Below, one piece after another: positions 8,822 through 18,016 of a stretch of 64,000 bases of DNA (position 1 is its first letter; each line of letters begins with the position of its first letter). The DNA comes from DASSFG01 sp035550375. Its GTDB lineage: Bacteria > Planctomycetota > Planctomycetia > Pirellulales > JAICIG01. The stretch lies in the NCBI GenBank assembly GCA_035550375.1, contig DASZPH010000047.1, forward strand, positions 62,001 through 126,000, given 5' to 3'. A program made the position numbers and the translations under genes. Below the pieces are notes generated by a model that did no database searches, had not been told where the DNA came from, and worked only from the letters and a program-made list of their open reading frames with translations.

Positions 8822-8963
8822 CAACGCCTCGAATCGACTGTGAAGGGTTTCGTCGGAATAACAAGGGCCGCAACGGGAGCGAGCATGATAAACAACGTCT
8901 TGGCGGGAACTTGGGTCAACTTCTTCCCTTTTGCGGCAGCGGGCGTGGCCTGTTTATCGGTAC

Positions 8964-8979
8964 CGGCATAGCGGTTGCT
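8964..8979 (+). promoter_or_regulatory. sigma-54 promoter of the flgB operon
   Basis: CGGCATAGCGGTTGCT matches the -24/-12 consensus (TGGCAC-N5-TTGCW): GG at 8965-8966 and GC at 8977-8978, exactly 10 bases between, with a perfect TTGCT. Initiation near 8990 gives a leader of about 70 bases to the flgB start. The adjacent sigma-54 activator gene supports it. Confidence 0.75.
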
Positions 8980-9059
8980 TTAATCCAGAACAGAAGACGA
9001 GGGAAACAGCCCTCCCTCGCCCACGGCTGATTGAGCTCGTTTGTGCAAGGACGCACTTC

Positions 9060-9464
9060 GTGATCTCCAACCTCTTCAACGCGACGACCATTCCTGTCCT
9101 GGAGCAGGTTGTTAATTTCGCGCAGATGCGCCATCAGGTGCTGGCGGGAAACATCGCCAACCTCGACACGCCCGGCTACCGCACCCGCGACCTTTCAACG
9201 GACGCTTTTCAAGACAGTCTGCGTCGAGCACTGGAGACCCGCGACGAACAGACCGCCTCCTTTGCGCCGCCGGACGCGGCGCTCAACCCCTTTGCCCCGG
9301 TCAAAGCGGGACTGGAAGGCATCTTGAGGCACGACGACGACAACGTCGGTCTGGAACAGCAATTGATGGAGATTGCCAAGAACGAAATGCGACACAACCT
9401 GGCCCTGACGATCATGAACAACCAACTGCAATTGATCGGCGCCGCCATCAGTGAACGAGCGTAA
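9060..9464 (+). CDS. flgB: flagellar basal-body rod protein FlgB
   Basis: This 134-residue proximal rod protein, exported by the flagellar type III system, joins the MS ring to the rod. The N-terminal rod signature is present (QVLAGNIANLDTPGYRTRD), as is the helical C-terminus (EIAKNEMRHNLALTIMNNQLQLIG). I chose the GTG at 9060: AAGGA ends 8 bases upstream and the protein then begins VISNLFNATTIPVLEQ, the normal FlgB start. An upstream ATG at 8931 would lie before the sigma-54 promoter and add non-homologous sequence. Confidence 0.9.
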   Translation: MISNLFNATTIPVLEQVVNFAQMRHQVLAGNIANLDTPGYRTRDLSTDAFQDSLRRALETRDEQTASFAPPDAALNPFAPVKAGLEGILRHDDDNVGLEQQLMEIAKNEMRHNLALTIMNNQLQLIGAAISERA

Positions 9465-9471
9465 GAAGGGT

Positions 9472-9544
9472 CTTAGGTCTTACGAGCCACAACACGCAGC
9501 CCCCCCAGAATCCAAGACCTAAAACCTAAAACCTAAAACCTAAA
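9472..9544. repeat. heptamer repeat array in the flgB-flgC spacer
   Basis: Four perfect tandem copies of ACCTAAA fill 9517-9544. CTTAGGTCTTACG at 9472-9484 is the exact inverse of CGTAAGACCTAAG at 10363-10375 in the fliE-fliF spacer. AGGTCTT and AAGACCT within the first spacer can pair into a hairpin. It looks like one dispersed spacer repeat placed twice in the operon. Confidence 0.7.
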
Positions 9545-9561
9545 CCTACGGACCTTGCCCC

Positions 9562-9984
9562 ATGCTCTCCGCCCTCGATGTCAGCACAAGCGCGCTAGTC
9601 GCCCAACAGGTGCGGCTGAGCGCCATCGCCAACAACATTGCCAACCTGTCGACGACGCACGACGAGACGGGTGCGGTGCGGCCCTACCAGCCGCGTTACC
9701 CCATCTTCGAGACCGACGAGGCGGTGCATGGCCCGTATGGCACTTCGGGGGTGAAGGTCGCCTCCGTGAAGATCGCCGACGTTGAGCCGCGCTGGAAGTA
9801 TCAACCCACCCATCCCGACGCGGCGAAAGAAGGTCCGCACGCCGGCTATGTTCCCTACCCCAACATCGACTTGATGAGCGAGTTTACCGACGCCCTGGAA
9901 ACGACGCGGGCTTACGAGGCCAACCTGGGCGTCATCGACGTCACCAAGGAGATGGTACAGCAAACCCTGCGGATTTTGGTGTAA
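9562..9984 (+). CDS. flgC: flagellar basal-body rod protein FlgC
   Basis: This 140-residue proximal rod protein has the N-terminal rod motif LSAIANNIANLSTT, the conserved central GVKVASVKI strand and the C-terminal helix TTRAYEANLGVIDVTKEMVQQTLRIL. These features separate FlgC from FlgB and FlgG. It follows flgB and precedes fliE, the standard order, and polymerises with FlgB and FliE at the base of the rod. Confidence 0.95.
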   Translation: MLSALDVSTSALVAQQVRLSAIANNIANLSTTHDETGAVRPYQPRYPIFETDEAVHGPYGTSGVKVASVKIADVEPRWKYQPTHPDAAKEGPHAGYVPYPNIDLMSEFTDALETTRAYEANLGVIDVTKEMVQQTLRILV

Positions 9985-10023
9985 GAGGTCGCCAGGAAAC
10001 GCGCACACTTCAAGGAGTAAGCC

Positions 10024-10329
10024 GTGTCAGCCGTGAATTCCATCCAGGCTTCGCCCCTCACCCAACCGCGGGTTCTATCGGGCGCGAACGGCCCCGGGGC
10101 GTCGGGCGAAAGCTCCTTCAAAAGCTTTCTGCTCGATTCGATCGGCCAGGTCAACTCGATGCAGCAGGACGCCAACCGCGCCGTCGAACAGCTTGCCACG
10201 GGGGGCGAGGTGAGCCCGGCGGAGGTTTTTACGGCCGTTCAGAAGGCCGATCTGGCGTTTCACATGATGATGCAGGTTCGCAACAAGCTGGTGCAGGCCT
10301 ACCAGGACGTGCAAAACATCCGCGTCTGA
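10024..10329 (+). CDS. fliE: flagellar hook-basal body protein FliE
   Basis: This 101-residue protein is the adaptor between the MS ring and the rod. It shows the FliE pattern of a disordered N-terminus, a helix FKSFLLDSIGQVNSMQQDAN and the C-terminal motif PAEVFTAVQKADLAFHMMMQVRNKLVQAYQ. The start is GTG at 10024, with AAGGAG 7 bases upstream. Confidence 0.93.
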   Translation: MSAVNSIQASPLTQPRVLSGANGPGASGESSFKSFLLDSIGQVNSMQQDANRAVEQLATGGEVSPAEVFTAVQKADLAFHMMMQVRNKLVQAYQDVQNIRV

Positions 10330-10395
10330 ACGCCCTCGCCTCCCAGGCCCCCGACCCCAAGACGTAAGACCTAAGAACCTACCTTCAGAGGCGAA

Positions 10396-12060
10396 ATGGA
10401 TTTTTTGAATAAAACTTTTGCGCAGATCGCCGAGCTGTTCGGCTCGATGACGCCCGGCGCGCGAATCACAGCCGGGCTGCTGCTGGCGACGGTGGTGGTG
10501 AGCGGCGGTTACCTGTTCACGCACCAGGTGACCGGGGGCGACGCCTACCTGCTCGACGGCCAGAGTTTTACCCCCTCCGAACTGGACGCCATGCAGGCGG
10601 CCTTCGGCAAGGCTGGCCTGGGAAGCTTTGAAGTCGAGGGGGGACGACTGCGCGTGCCGCGGGGACTCAAGGCCAAATACATGGCAGCGCTGGCAGACTC
10701 CAACGCCATGCCGGCCCATTTCGGCTCCCACCTCGACGCGGCCGTGAGCAAGCCCAGTCCGTTCACCAGCAAGGCCCAACAGGAGGCGATGCTCAAGAAT
10801 GCTCTGCAGAAGGAGCTTGCCTCCATCATCGGCCAGATGAAGGGAATCAAGGCGGCCGCCGTGTTTTACGACGTGCAGAAGCGGGGAGGATTCCGGCTGG
10901 AAAACACACTCACGGCGTCCGTCAGCGTGGAGCCGACCGGCTCCTCGATTCTGCCTGCCGACCAGGTGCCCAAGATTCGCGACCTCGTAGCGGGAGCCAT
11001 CGGGGCCTCGCCCAACCAGGTGACGGTGGTCGATCTCAACGGTCCCACCTACAAGGCCGGCGGGAAAGACGAGGTGCCGGGGATTTTGGACGACCCCTAT
11101 GCACAGCGCGTGAAGTACTGGTGCGACCACTATGAGAATCGGATCCTCCATGCGCTGGAGTACGTTCCGGGAGTCGTGGTCGCGGCCCACGTCGAGCTCG
11201 ACCCGCACACCCGGTTGCAAGAAGAGAAGACGCAGGTCGATCCAAAGCCCGTTGCTATCACCATTCAAGAAGAGAATGAAACAAGTCAGAGCGATGGCGC
11301 GCCCCCGGCTGGCCAGCCGGGTTTGCAAGCCCAGCGACCTAACGCCCCGGCCACCCTGCCCGCCCAGGCACGAGGCAATCATTCGGACAAGGAACGCAGC
11401 TCGCTGAAACAACAAAACGACGTTTCACGAGATTACAAGAGAAGCGAAACCGCCCCGCTGACTCCCAAGCGAGTCGCCGTTACCGTCGGCATCCCCAGCG
11501 GCTACTTCGAGAAAATCTATCGTGAGGCGAATCCCACGCCCGCCGGGCAGCAGCCCGAGCCCATCGACAAGAAAAAGCTGGCCCAGATTCAAGACGAAGA
11601 GAGCAAAAAGATTCAGACGCATGTGACGAACCTGATTCCGCAAACCGATTTAACGGCCGACCCCCGGCCGTTGGTCACGGTAACTTCCTTTACCCAGTTG
11701 CCGGCCGAGGCCATTTCTGCTCCGGGGATGGGCGAAATCGGGTTCGACTGGCTCCTGGCCAACTGGAGCGGGGTGGGGATGACCGGCCTGGCGGTTGTCA
11801 GCCTCGTCATGCTTCGCTCGATGGTGCGATCGCCGCCCATTCAAACCTCGACTCCCGAGCTGCCGCTTCCTCCCGCGCCTCCCGCGAACGAAAGCGAGGT
11901 GAAGAAGGAAGAGACCGACGCGGCCCAAAAGGGGGCCGGGCGGCTCAAACGGAGACTCGGTTCGGGACAATCGCTACGCGACGAACTGGCAGAAATGGTG
12001 CGCGAGGACCCGGACACCGCGGCCAACATCCTACGCACTTGGATCGGCAGCGCGAGCTAG
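10396..12060 (+). CDS. fliF: flagellar MS-ring protein FliF
   Basis: This 554-residue protein forms the membrane ring that houses the export gate. It has a first membrane helix near residues 20-40, periplasmic ring-building domains and a Pro/Gln-rich disordered stretch (about 290-350). A second membrane helix lies near 450-470 (MTGLAVVSLVMLRSMV). The cytosolic tail ends in the FliG-binding helix LRDELAEMVREDPDTAANIL. The order of parts is canonical. The gene is followed 3 bases later by fliG, which encodes the partner of that tail. Confidence 0.93.
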   Translation: MDFLNKTFAQIAELFGSMTPGARITAGLLLATVVVSGGYLFTHQVTGGDAYLLDGQSFTPSELDAMQAAFGKAGLGSFEVEGGRLRVPRGLKAKYMAALADSNAMPAHFGSHLDAAVSKPSPFTSKAQQEAMLKNALQKELASIIGQMKGIKAAAVFYDVQKRGGFRLENTLTASVSVEPTGSSILPADQVPKIRDLVAGAIGASPNQVTVVDLNGPTYKAGGKDEVPGILDDPYAQRVKYWCDHYENRILHALEYVPGVVVAAHVELDPHTRLQEEKTQVDPKPVAITIQEENETSQSDGAPPAGQPGLQAQRPNAPATLPAQARGNHSDKERSSLKQQNDVSRDYKRSETAPLTPKRVAVTVGIPSGYFEKIYREANPTPAGQQPEPIDKKKLAQIQDEESKKIQTHVTNLIPQTDLTADPRPLVTVTSFTQLPAEAISAPGMGEIGFDWLLANWSGVGMTGLAVVSLVMLRSMVRSPPIQTSTPELPLPPAPPANESEVKKEETDAAQKGAGRLKRRLGSGQSLRDELAEMVREDPDTAANILRTWIGSAS

Positions 12061-12063
12061 ACT

Positions 12064-13047
12064 ATGGGTGACCGCGAAGAAAAACTGCGCAGGGCCGCCA
12101 TCGTGGTGCTCACCCTCGACGAGGCGACGGCCGAGAAGGTGCTCGCTCAGCTTCCCGCCGACGACGCGGCGCGGCTGCGGCGACTCATGGTCGATCTGGA
12201 ATCGGTCGACGCGGACGAGGAACGTCGCACGCTCGGCGACTTTCTGCGCCAACGGCCGGCCAAAACCCGCGAGCGCGACTGGGGAGTCGAACTGAAGCTG
12301 AGCAGCGCGAGCAGCCGACCTGACGTTGGCGCGAACGCGCCGGCGCCGGCGACGGAAGACGACAAGGCGCCGTTTCGCTTCTTGCACGCCGCGCGAGGCG
12401 ACAAGATCACCCCGTTCCTCGTCGGCGAGCATCCGCAAACGATCGCCGTCGTCGTCTCGCACTTGCCCGACGACCGTGCGGCGGCCGTGCTGGCGCAGCT
12501 TGACGGAGATCTGCAGGCCGGCGTCATCCGCCGCCTGATCGACCTCGACCAGGCCGATCCGGAGGTCGTTCGGGAGATCGAAGTGGCCTTGGAATCGCGA
12601 ATGCTCGAGCAGGCCCTGGCCGAGCGCCGACAAGAAACCGGACTGGAATCGCTGGAGCGTATCCTGGAAGCGGCCGAACCGGCGCTGCGGCGGCGGATCG
12701 TCGAGAATCTGACGCGGCACAGTCCGCACCTGGTCGAAAGGTTTCGCCCGCCGGAGTTTGAATTCGACGACCTCCAGCGGCTCGACGAGTCGACGCTGGC
12801 GACGGTGCTCGCGGCGGCCGGTCCCGAAATTACCCGGCTGGCGCTGGCCGGCGCGGACGCCGAGTTCGTCAATCGTATTCTGGAACCACTCAGCCCGGCC
12901 GAAGCCAAGAAGATGCGGCGGATGATCGAGCGGATCGGGCCGGTCCGGTTAAGCGACGTGGAAGAAGCCCAGCGCGAGCTGGCCCGCATCGCCCGCGAAA
13001 TGGCCTTGGAAGGAACGATCGAGCTGGTCCATGCCCCCAGTCATTAA
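12064..13047 (+). CDS. fliG: flagellar motor switch protein FliG
   Basis: This 327-residue rotor protein transmits stator torque. The N-terminal domain binds FliF. The middle domain carries the EHPQTIA motif (about residues 120-126). The C-terminal domain shows the torque helix region FRPPEFEFDDLQRLDEST, equivalent to MFxFEDI, and then the charged helix that contacts MotA. Length matches the family (about 330). It overlaps fliH by 17 bases. Confidence 0.93.
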   Translation: MGDREEKLRRAAIVVLTLDEATAEKVLAQLPADDAARLRRLMVDLESVDADEERRTLGDFLRQRPAKTRERDWGVELKLSSASSRPDVGANAPAPATEDDKAPFRFLHAARGDKITPFLVGEHPQTIAVVVSHLPDDRAAAVLAQLDGDLQAGVIRRLIDLDQADPEVVREIEVALESRMLEQALAERRQETGLESLERILEAAEPALRRRIVENLTRHSPHLVERFRPPEFEFDDLQRLDESTLATVLAAAGPEITRLALAGADAEFVNRILEPLSPAEAKKMRRMIERIGPVRLSDVEEAQRELARIAREMALEGTIELVHAPSH

Positions 13048-13684
13048 GGCGGCCGACACGGCGCACGGCGTGCGGTCGGTCGCTTTCAATTTCGACGATC
13101 TGACGCTTCAGGCGGAAGCCTACCTGAGCAAGGTCCGCGCGCAGGCGCAGCAGATCGTCACCCAGGCGGCCAAAGATGCGGTCGCATTACGAAAGGCAGC
13201 CGAGGTCGAAGGACGGCGAGCCGGCGAACAAGCGATCGAGACGCTCGTCGACCAGAAGATCGCCAAACAGTTGGAAACCGTGCTCTCCGCCCTGCGCGCC
13301 GCCGTCGGCGAGATCGAGCGATCGAAGCAGGGGTGGCTGGCGAACTGGGAACGGCACGCGATTCATCTGGCCGCGGCCATAGCAAGTCGCGTCTGCCGGC
13401 GCGAGGTCGCCCGCCAAAACGAAATCACCGTGGAGCTGGTCCGAGAGGCGCTTGAGCTTGCCGGCGGAGGCGGCCGAATACGGGTCTTTCTTCACCCGGA
13501 AGATCAGGCCGCGCTGGGCCGCCAGTTGTCCCAGGTTGTGGACGAGTTCTCGCGCCTGGGCAAAGCCGAGATGGTTGCCGACGGGCAGATCAGCCGGGGA
13601 GGGTGTCGCGTGGAAACCGACTACGGCGTGATCGACCAGCAGTTCGAAGCCCAGCTTGCACGCATCGAGGAGGAACTGTCGTAG
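13031..13684 (+). CDS. fliH: flagellar export regulator FliH
   Basis: This 217-residue protein is the FliH stalk that binds and restrains the export ATPase FliI, related to V/F-ATPase peripheral stalk subunits. It has a long alanine- and glutamine-rich coiled coil (about 20-90), then the C-terminal domain with GGGGRIRVFLHPEDQAALG and GGCRVETDYGVIDQQFEAQLARIEEEL, which are typical of FliH. The start lies inside fliG, 17 bases before its stop. Confidence 0.88.
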   Translation: MPPVIKAADTAHGVRSVAFNFDDLTLQAEAYLSKVRAQAQQIVTQAAKDAVALRKAAEVEGRRAGEQAIETLVDQKIAKQLETVLSALRAAVGEIERSKQGWLANWERHAIHLAAAIASRVCRREVARQNEITVELVREALELAGGGGRIRVFLHPEDQAALGRQLSQVVDEFSRLGKAEMVADGQISRGGCRVETDYGVIDQQFEAQLARIEEELS

Positions 13685-13702
13685 GAGTGAACGAGCAAAC
13701 CC

Positions 13703-15031
13703 ATGTCGTCGTACAGCGATCTGCTTGACAGTATTCTGCCCACGGCCCTCGAAGGACGCGTGGCCCGCCTAACCGGCTTGACCGCCGCCGTGGCCGGCTT
13801 GCCCGCTCCGGTCGGCGCGGTCGTCGAAATCGAACGGCAGCAGGACCGCCCGCTGGAAGCCGAGGTGGTTGGTTTCCGTGACGACGTGACGCTCGTTTGT
13901 CCCATCGGCGAACTGCACGGCGTGCGCCGGGGCAATCGCGTCCGTTTGGCGCGCACGCGGGCCGGCCTCCGTGTGGGGCCGGAGCTGTTGGGCAGGGTGG
14001 TCAACGCGCGCGGGCAGGCCATTGACGGTCGTCCCCAGCCGCCTCTTCCGATTCGGGTCGCCCTTTATCGCGAGCCGCCTCCGCCCGTGGACCGACCCAG
14101 AATTGATACCCCGCTGTCAACCGGAATTCGCGCCATCGACGGGCTGTTGACCTGCGGCAAGGGGCAGCGGATGGGAATCTTTTCCGGATCGGGCGTGGGC
14201 AAGAGCGTCACGCTGGGGATGATGTCTCGCAATACGTCGGCCGACGTCAACGTGATCGCGCTGATCGGCGAGCGCGGCCGCGAGGTGAACGAGTTTGTCG
14301 AGCGCGACCTCGGGCCGGCCGGCTTGGCTAAAAGCGTCGTTGTGGTCGCCACCAGCGACGAGCCGGCGCTGTTGCGCGTGCGAGCGGCCTTCACGGCGAC
14401 GGCGATCGCCGAGTACTTCCGCGATCGGGGGCTCGACGTGCTGCTGGTCATGGATTCGCTCACGCGCTTCGCTATGGCTCAACGAGAAATCGGGCTGGCG
14501 GCCGGCGAGCCGCCTACGACACGCGGATATCCCCCTTCGGTCTTTGCCATGTTGCCCCGGCTCGTCGAGCGGGCCGGGCGCAGCCGCTCGGGAAGCATCA
14601 CCGCCTTCTACTCGGTGTTGGTGGAGGCCGACGACCCCCAGGAACCGATCGGCGACTCGGTACGCGGGCTTCTCGACGGCCATACCTGGCTTTCGCGCAA
14701 GCTGGCGGGCCGCGGACACTACCCGGCCATCGACCTGCTGGGCAGCATCAGCCGCTTGATGACGGAGGTGACCACCAAAGAACATCGCGACGCGGCGAAT
14801 TTCGTGCGCGAACTGCTGGGCGCGCACCGCGATCACGAAGACCTGATTTCCATCGGGGCTTACCGCCGGGGGAGCAACCGCTCGGTCGATTTGGCCATCG
14901 ATCTCTGGGAACCCATGCAGCAGTTCCTGAGGCAAGGCGTCGATGAATCGTCCACCGTGGAAAAAGCCGCCGAGCTGTTGACGCAGTTGCGATCGCGATC
15001 GGCACAACGTCCTGCAACCCAGGGTAATTGA
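13703..15031 (+). CDS. fliI: flagellar export ATPase FliI
   Basis: This 442-residue ATPase energises the type III export of rod, hook and filament proteins. Walker A is GSGVGKS (162-168). GERGREVNEF and LLVMDSLTRFAMAQREIGLAAGEPP are the classic FliI/F1-beta catalytic and family motifs. The N-terminal beta-barrel and C-terminal helical domain are complete. It follows fliH, its regulator. Confidence 0.96.
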   Translation: MSSYSDLLDSILPTALEGRVARLTGLTAAVAGLPAPVGAVVEIERQQDRPLEAEVVGFRDDVTLVCPIGELHGVRRGNRVRLARTRAGLRVGPELLGRVVNARGQAIDGRPQPPLPIRVALYREPPPPVDRPRIDTPLSTGIRAIDGLLTCGKGQRMGIFSGSGVGKSVTLGMMSRNTSADVNVIALIGERGREVNEFVERDLGPAGLAKSVVVVATSDEPALLRVRAAFTATAIAEYFRDRGLDVLLVMDSLTRFAMAQREIGLAAGEPPTTRGYPPSVFAMLPRLVERAGRSRSGSITAFYSVLVEADDPQEPIGDSVRGLLDGHTWLSRKLAGRGHYPAIDLLGSISRLMTEVTTKEHRDAANFVRELLGAHRDHEDLISIGAYRRGSNRSVDLAIDLWEPMQQFLRQGVDESSTVEKAAELLTQLRSRSAQRPATQGN

Positions 15032-15094
15032 TGCGCGCTCCTCGTATCGCAAGCGACGGCGCGGCAGCACTCACCGAAGACAGCTAATCCAAAA

Positions 15095-15541
15095 ATGGCC
15101 CGATTCCAATTCCGTCTGGCGACTCTTCTCAGGCTCCGCGAACTGGCCCGCGACGAGCGGCGCGCGCAGCTCGCCGAAGCAATGCGGCTGGCCGACCAGG
15201 TGCGCGCTCGTCAGGACGACATTGGCTCGTTGATCGACTCGACGCGAAAGCTGCAAGTGCCTCGTCCAGGCGCCCTCGACGTGGACGAACTGCTGAACGC
15301 GACCCGCTACGAATTGGTGTTGCGGGCCGAACTGCGACAGCTCGAATTACAGCAGGCGACGATCGAGACGGAGATCGAAAGGCGCCGCGAGGCGCTCGTC
15401 GCGGCCGACCGCGACGTCCGGTCGCTGGAGCTATTGCGCGACGCGCAGCAAGAACGGCACTCCGCCGAGGAGGAACAACGATCCCGCAAAGAACTCGACG
15501 AGGTCGCCCTACGTCGGTACGCCGTGGAGCCGGTTGAATGA
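15095..15541 (+). CDS. fliJ: flagellar export protein FliJ
   Basis: This 148-residue protein begins RFQFRLATLLRLRELARDERR, the standard FliJ opening, and is then a continuous antiparallel coiled coil. FliJ acts like the gamma subunit in the centre of the FliI hexamer and escorts chaperones. Its stop overlaps the next start (ATGA at 15538-15541). Confidence 0.85.
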   Translation: MARFQFRLATLLRLRELARDERRAQLAEAMRLADQVRARQDDIGSLIDSTRKLQVPRPGALDVDELLNATRYELVLRAELRQLELQQATIETEIERRREALVAADRDVRSLELLRDAQQERHSAEEEQRSRKELDEVALRRYAVEPVE

Positions 15542-16254
15542 TAGGACGTTTACTGGGTGGGCTCGCGTCGATCATTTCGGCCATCTGCGTGGCCACGGTG
15601 ATTGCCGCCGCGCTGGGGCTGGGCTATCTGCGGCAACAAGGCAAGCTCGACGAGAAGACATTGCTCAAAGTGGTTGCCGTAATCAACGGCATGGAAGCGT
15701 CGCCTGCCGCCGTGCCCCAGGATGAAACCGGCGCGCAACCAGGGTCGGAACAAGCATCGTTAGAGCACGTGGCGCGGCAGCGCGCGCTGAAGAGCCGCGA
15801 CATTGAGCTACGAGAGCAGGCGCTCAACGACAATCTTTCGGTGGTTCGGGCTGAATACGCCAAGCTGATCGACGAAAAAGACCGATATGAACGTATCAAA
15901 GCGGCCTTCCGCGCGCAGCTCGACCAGGAGCGGGAGGGGGTGCTGGCGACGAATCGCGAGGTGGTCCGCGGCATCCTGGAGAACCTGAAGCCGAAGCAGG
16001 CCAAGGAGCAGATCCTCCGGATGGTCAACAACGGCGAGATGACCGATGTGATCAAGATACTCTCGCTGATGCCGAGTGGCAGACGGGGCAAAATCCTGGG
16101 CGAGTTCAAGACGGACGAAGAGGCGGAAAAGCTGGCCGACATTCTCAAACAAATTCGCGACGGAGTGCCCGAGGAAGGCTTGATCGACGAAGCCGAAAAC
16201 GCGCTCGCCCAGCCCGATGCCTCCGCCGGCTCTGAGGGGAAAAGCACCCCATAG
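15538..16254 (+). CDS. MotE-like flagellar membrane protein (MgtE-N-like domain)
   Basis: This 238-residue protein has one N-terminal membrane segment (about 8-30) and a long coiled coil (about 75-140). A C-terminal helical domain (KQAKEQILRMVNNGEMTDVIKILSLMPSGRRGKILGEF) resembles the MgtE N-domain and FliG middle-domain fold. This matches MotE-type chaperones that guide the PomA/MotC or FliJ-linked stator assembly in other bacteria. Position between fliJ and fliK supports a flagellar role. The exact function is inferred. Confidence 0.7.
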   Translation: MIGRLLGGLASIISAICVATVIAAALGLGYLRQQGKLDEKTLLKVVAVINGMEASPAAVPQDETGAQPGSEQASLEHVARQRALKSRDIELREQALNDNLSVVRAEYAKLIDEKDRYERIKAAFRAQLDQEREGVLATNREVVRGILENLKPKQAKEQILRMVNNGEMTDVIKILSLMPSGRRGKILGEFKTDEEAEKLADILKQIRDGVPEEGLIDEAENALAQPDASAGSEGKSTP

Positions 16255-16266
16255 AAGGTTCAACGA

Positions 16267-17964
16267 ATGACCGCGCCATCCATTTCGACGACCGGAGTTG
16301 CGAGTCCCCTGTTCGACGCGCTCTCCACGTCGGTCTCGGTTTACAGCGCGCCACAGACCATCGCGCCGTTCAGCTCGCTTCTGCAGCAAGCGCAGACGCC
16401 GCCGCCATCCCCTCCCGCTCCGCCACCGCAACCGCCGGCTCCTCCTCCCCCGCCGGCCAGCCACCGTGCTTCGGACGGCGCGTCGCACGCGGCGCCGGCA
16501 GACTCGCCAGACTCCTCAGCTTCCCAGGCTCCTTCGGCTTCCGCCGGTCGTGACGATCAAACGGCGAGCGACGGGACGAGTTCGGCCACGAGCCAGGCTC
16601 AAGATCCCTCCTCGCAGCAGGCCGGCAACGCCGACTCGCCGAATCAGCAAACGAGCCCCGCGCACGACAATTCCGCGGTGGCACAGCATCACGCTGCCGC
16701 GAAACACGCCGGGAAGAACGGGACCGGGGCATCGTCGGCCGCCACGAGCGACCAGGCGGCGGCCAAAACGAACGCGGAAGCGACGTCGGTTGCCGCCGTT
16801 CAGCCGGCCAAGAAGGGTCAACAACAGCGTGATGATTCGCACGGCGACAAATCGGCCGGCGCGAACGACTCGACAGGATCGAGCGAACAAGCGGCCGGCG
16901 CGCTTGTCGATCCTACGACGCAAGCGGCGGTGCCGGTCGTCGCCACGGCGGGTGGAAAAGATCACTCCGCAGGCAATCAGGACGGGACAACCTCATCGGG
17001 CGGGAACGCCGCAGACGCCCACGTTGTCGCGGACGCGTTGGCGGCGGCGAGCCAGAGCCAGGCGGTTCCCAGCGCCGGCGCGAATCCCGGCAAATCGCTG
17101 CAGCCCAAATCGCAGACCACATCGACCACCAAGGCCGGCGGCGCCGGGTCAAGCACCCCCGGATCATCCCAGCCGGGGAGCGGTTTCACGAGCGCGGTGG
17201 CCAAGGCGGCCGATCAAGCGGCTCTCGCGCCGCAAGCGTTGACGACCGCCGATAACACGACCGCCGGCAACGGCTCGACGGCCGCGGCACAAGCGCCGGC
17301 GTCCGTCTCGACGAACGCGGTGCAGGCTGTGGCGACCTCTACCGTCGACACCGCCCAGCCGACCGAGACCACGTCGACGGCGTCCAGCCAGGCGGCCTCT
17401 CCGGCAACCGTCACGCCGGCCGGCCTCTCGGCTTCAAACGGTCCTGCGGCCGGGCAATCGAACGCCGCGCCCTACACGGCCGCAAACTCACCGCAGAGTA
17501 CGGCGGGGGCTGGTCCGGGCACCGTCGATCGGGCCCGCTTCGTACAACGAGTGACGCGCGCCTTCCAAGCGGCGGGCGACCAGGGAGGAGAGATTCGGCT
17601 GAGGCTCAGTCCGCCGGAACTCGGCTCGCTGCAGATGCAAATCAGCGTCAAAGACGGGGGCATCACGGCTCACATTCAGGCTGACAACAGCACGGCCCAG
17701 CAGCTTCTGCTGGAGAGCCTGCCCGATCTGCGAGACCGCCTGGCGCAACAGGATATCCACATCGAGCGATTCGACGTCCAGGTGGCCGGTCAGTCCTCAG
17801 GTGGGATGCCCCAATCGTCCCAAGGAAATCCTGACTTCGACCAGACCAGCCGACGACCGATGACCGCCAGTAACGCGCCTTCGCCTTCCAAGGCGGCCGA
17901 GCCGAGCCAGGCGGCAAGCGGCGTCATGACATTAACCAGCGTGGCGCTCAACGTCGTGGTGTGA
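16267..17964 (+). CDS. fliK: flagellar hook-length control protein FliK
   Basis: This 565-residue protein is a molecular ruler and export switch. The first 420 residues are low-complexity, Ala/Ser/Thr/Gln-rich, with a polyproline stretch near 37-65. The compact C-terminal domain (about 425-505) is the Flg_hook domain, with IRLRLSPPELGSLQMQI, ITAHIQADNSTAQQLL and LRDRLAQQDIHIERFDV. The long disordered ruler exceeds that of E. coli (405 residues), which could go with a longer hook. Confidence 0.88.
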   Translation: MTAPSISTTGVASPLFDALSTSVSVYSAPQTIAPFSSLLQQAQTPPPSPPAPPPQPPAPPPPPASHRASDGASHAAPADSPDSSASQAPSASAGRDDQTASDGTSSATSQAQDPSSQQAGNADSPNQQTSPAHDNSAVAQHHAAAKHAGKNGTGASSAATSDQAAAKTNAEATSVAAVQPAKKGQQQRDDSHGDKSAGANDSTGSSEQAAGALVDPTTQAAVPVVATAGGKDHSAGNQDGTTSSGGNAADAHVVADALAAASQSQAVPSAGANPGKSLQPKSQTTSTTKAGGAGSSTPGSSQPGSGFTSAVAKAADQAALAPQALTTADNTTAGNGSTAAAQAPASVSTNAVQAVATSTVDTAQPTETTSTASSQAASPATVTPAGLSASNGPAAGQSNAAPYTAANSPQSTAGAGPGTVDRARFVQRVTRAFQAAGDQGGEIRLRLSPPELGSLQMQISVKDGGITAHIQADNSTAQQLLLESLPDLRDRLAQQDIHIERFDVQVAGQSSGGMPQSSQGNPDFDQTSRRPMTASNAPSPSKAAEPSQAASGVMTLTSVALNVVV

Positions 17965-18016
17965 CCGCGTCCCGGACGACACGAAACTGCGGGCTTGAAG
18001 ACCAAGGAGAAACGAC

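Noticed and set aside
8901..8916. Second sigma-54-like site, TGGCGGGAACTTGGGT
   Set aside because: The -12 GC is GG, so it fails the most conserved position; the site at 8964 is much better.
9517..9544. Heptamer array as a possible CRISPR or phage element
   Set aside because: The units are 7 bases with no spacers and no cas genes; it is a simple tandem repeat.
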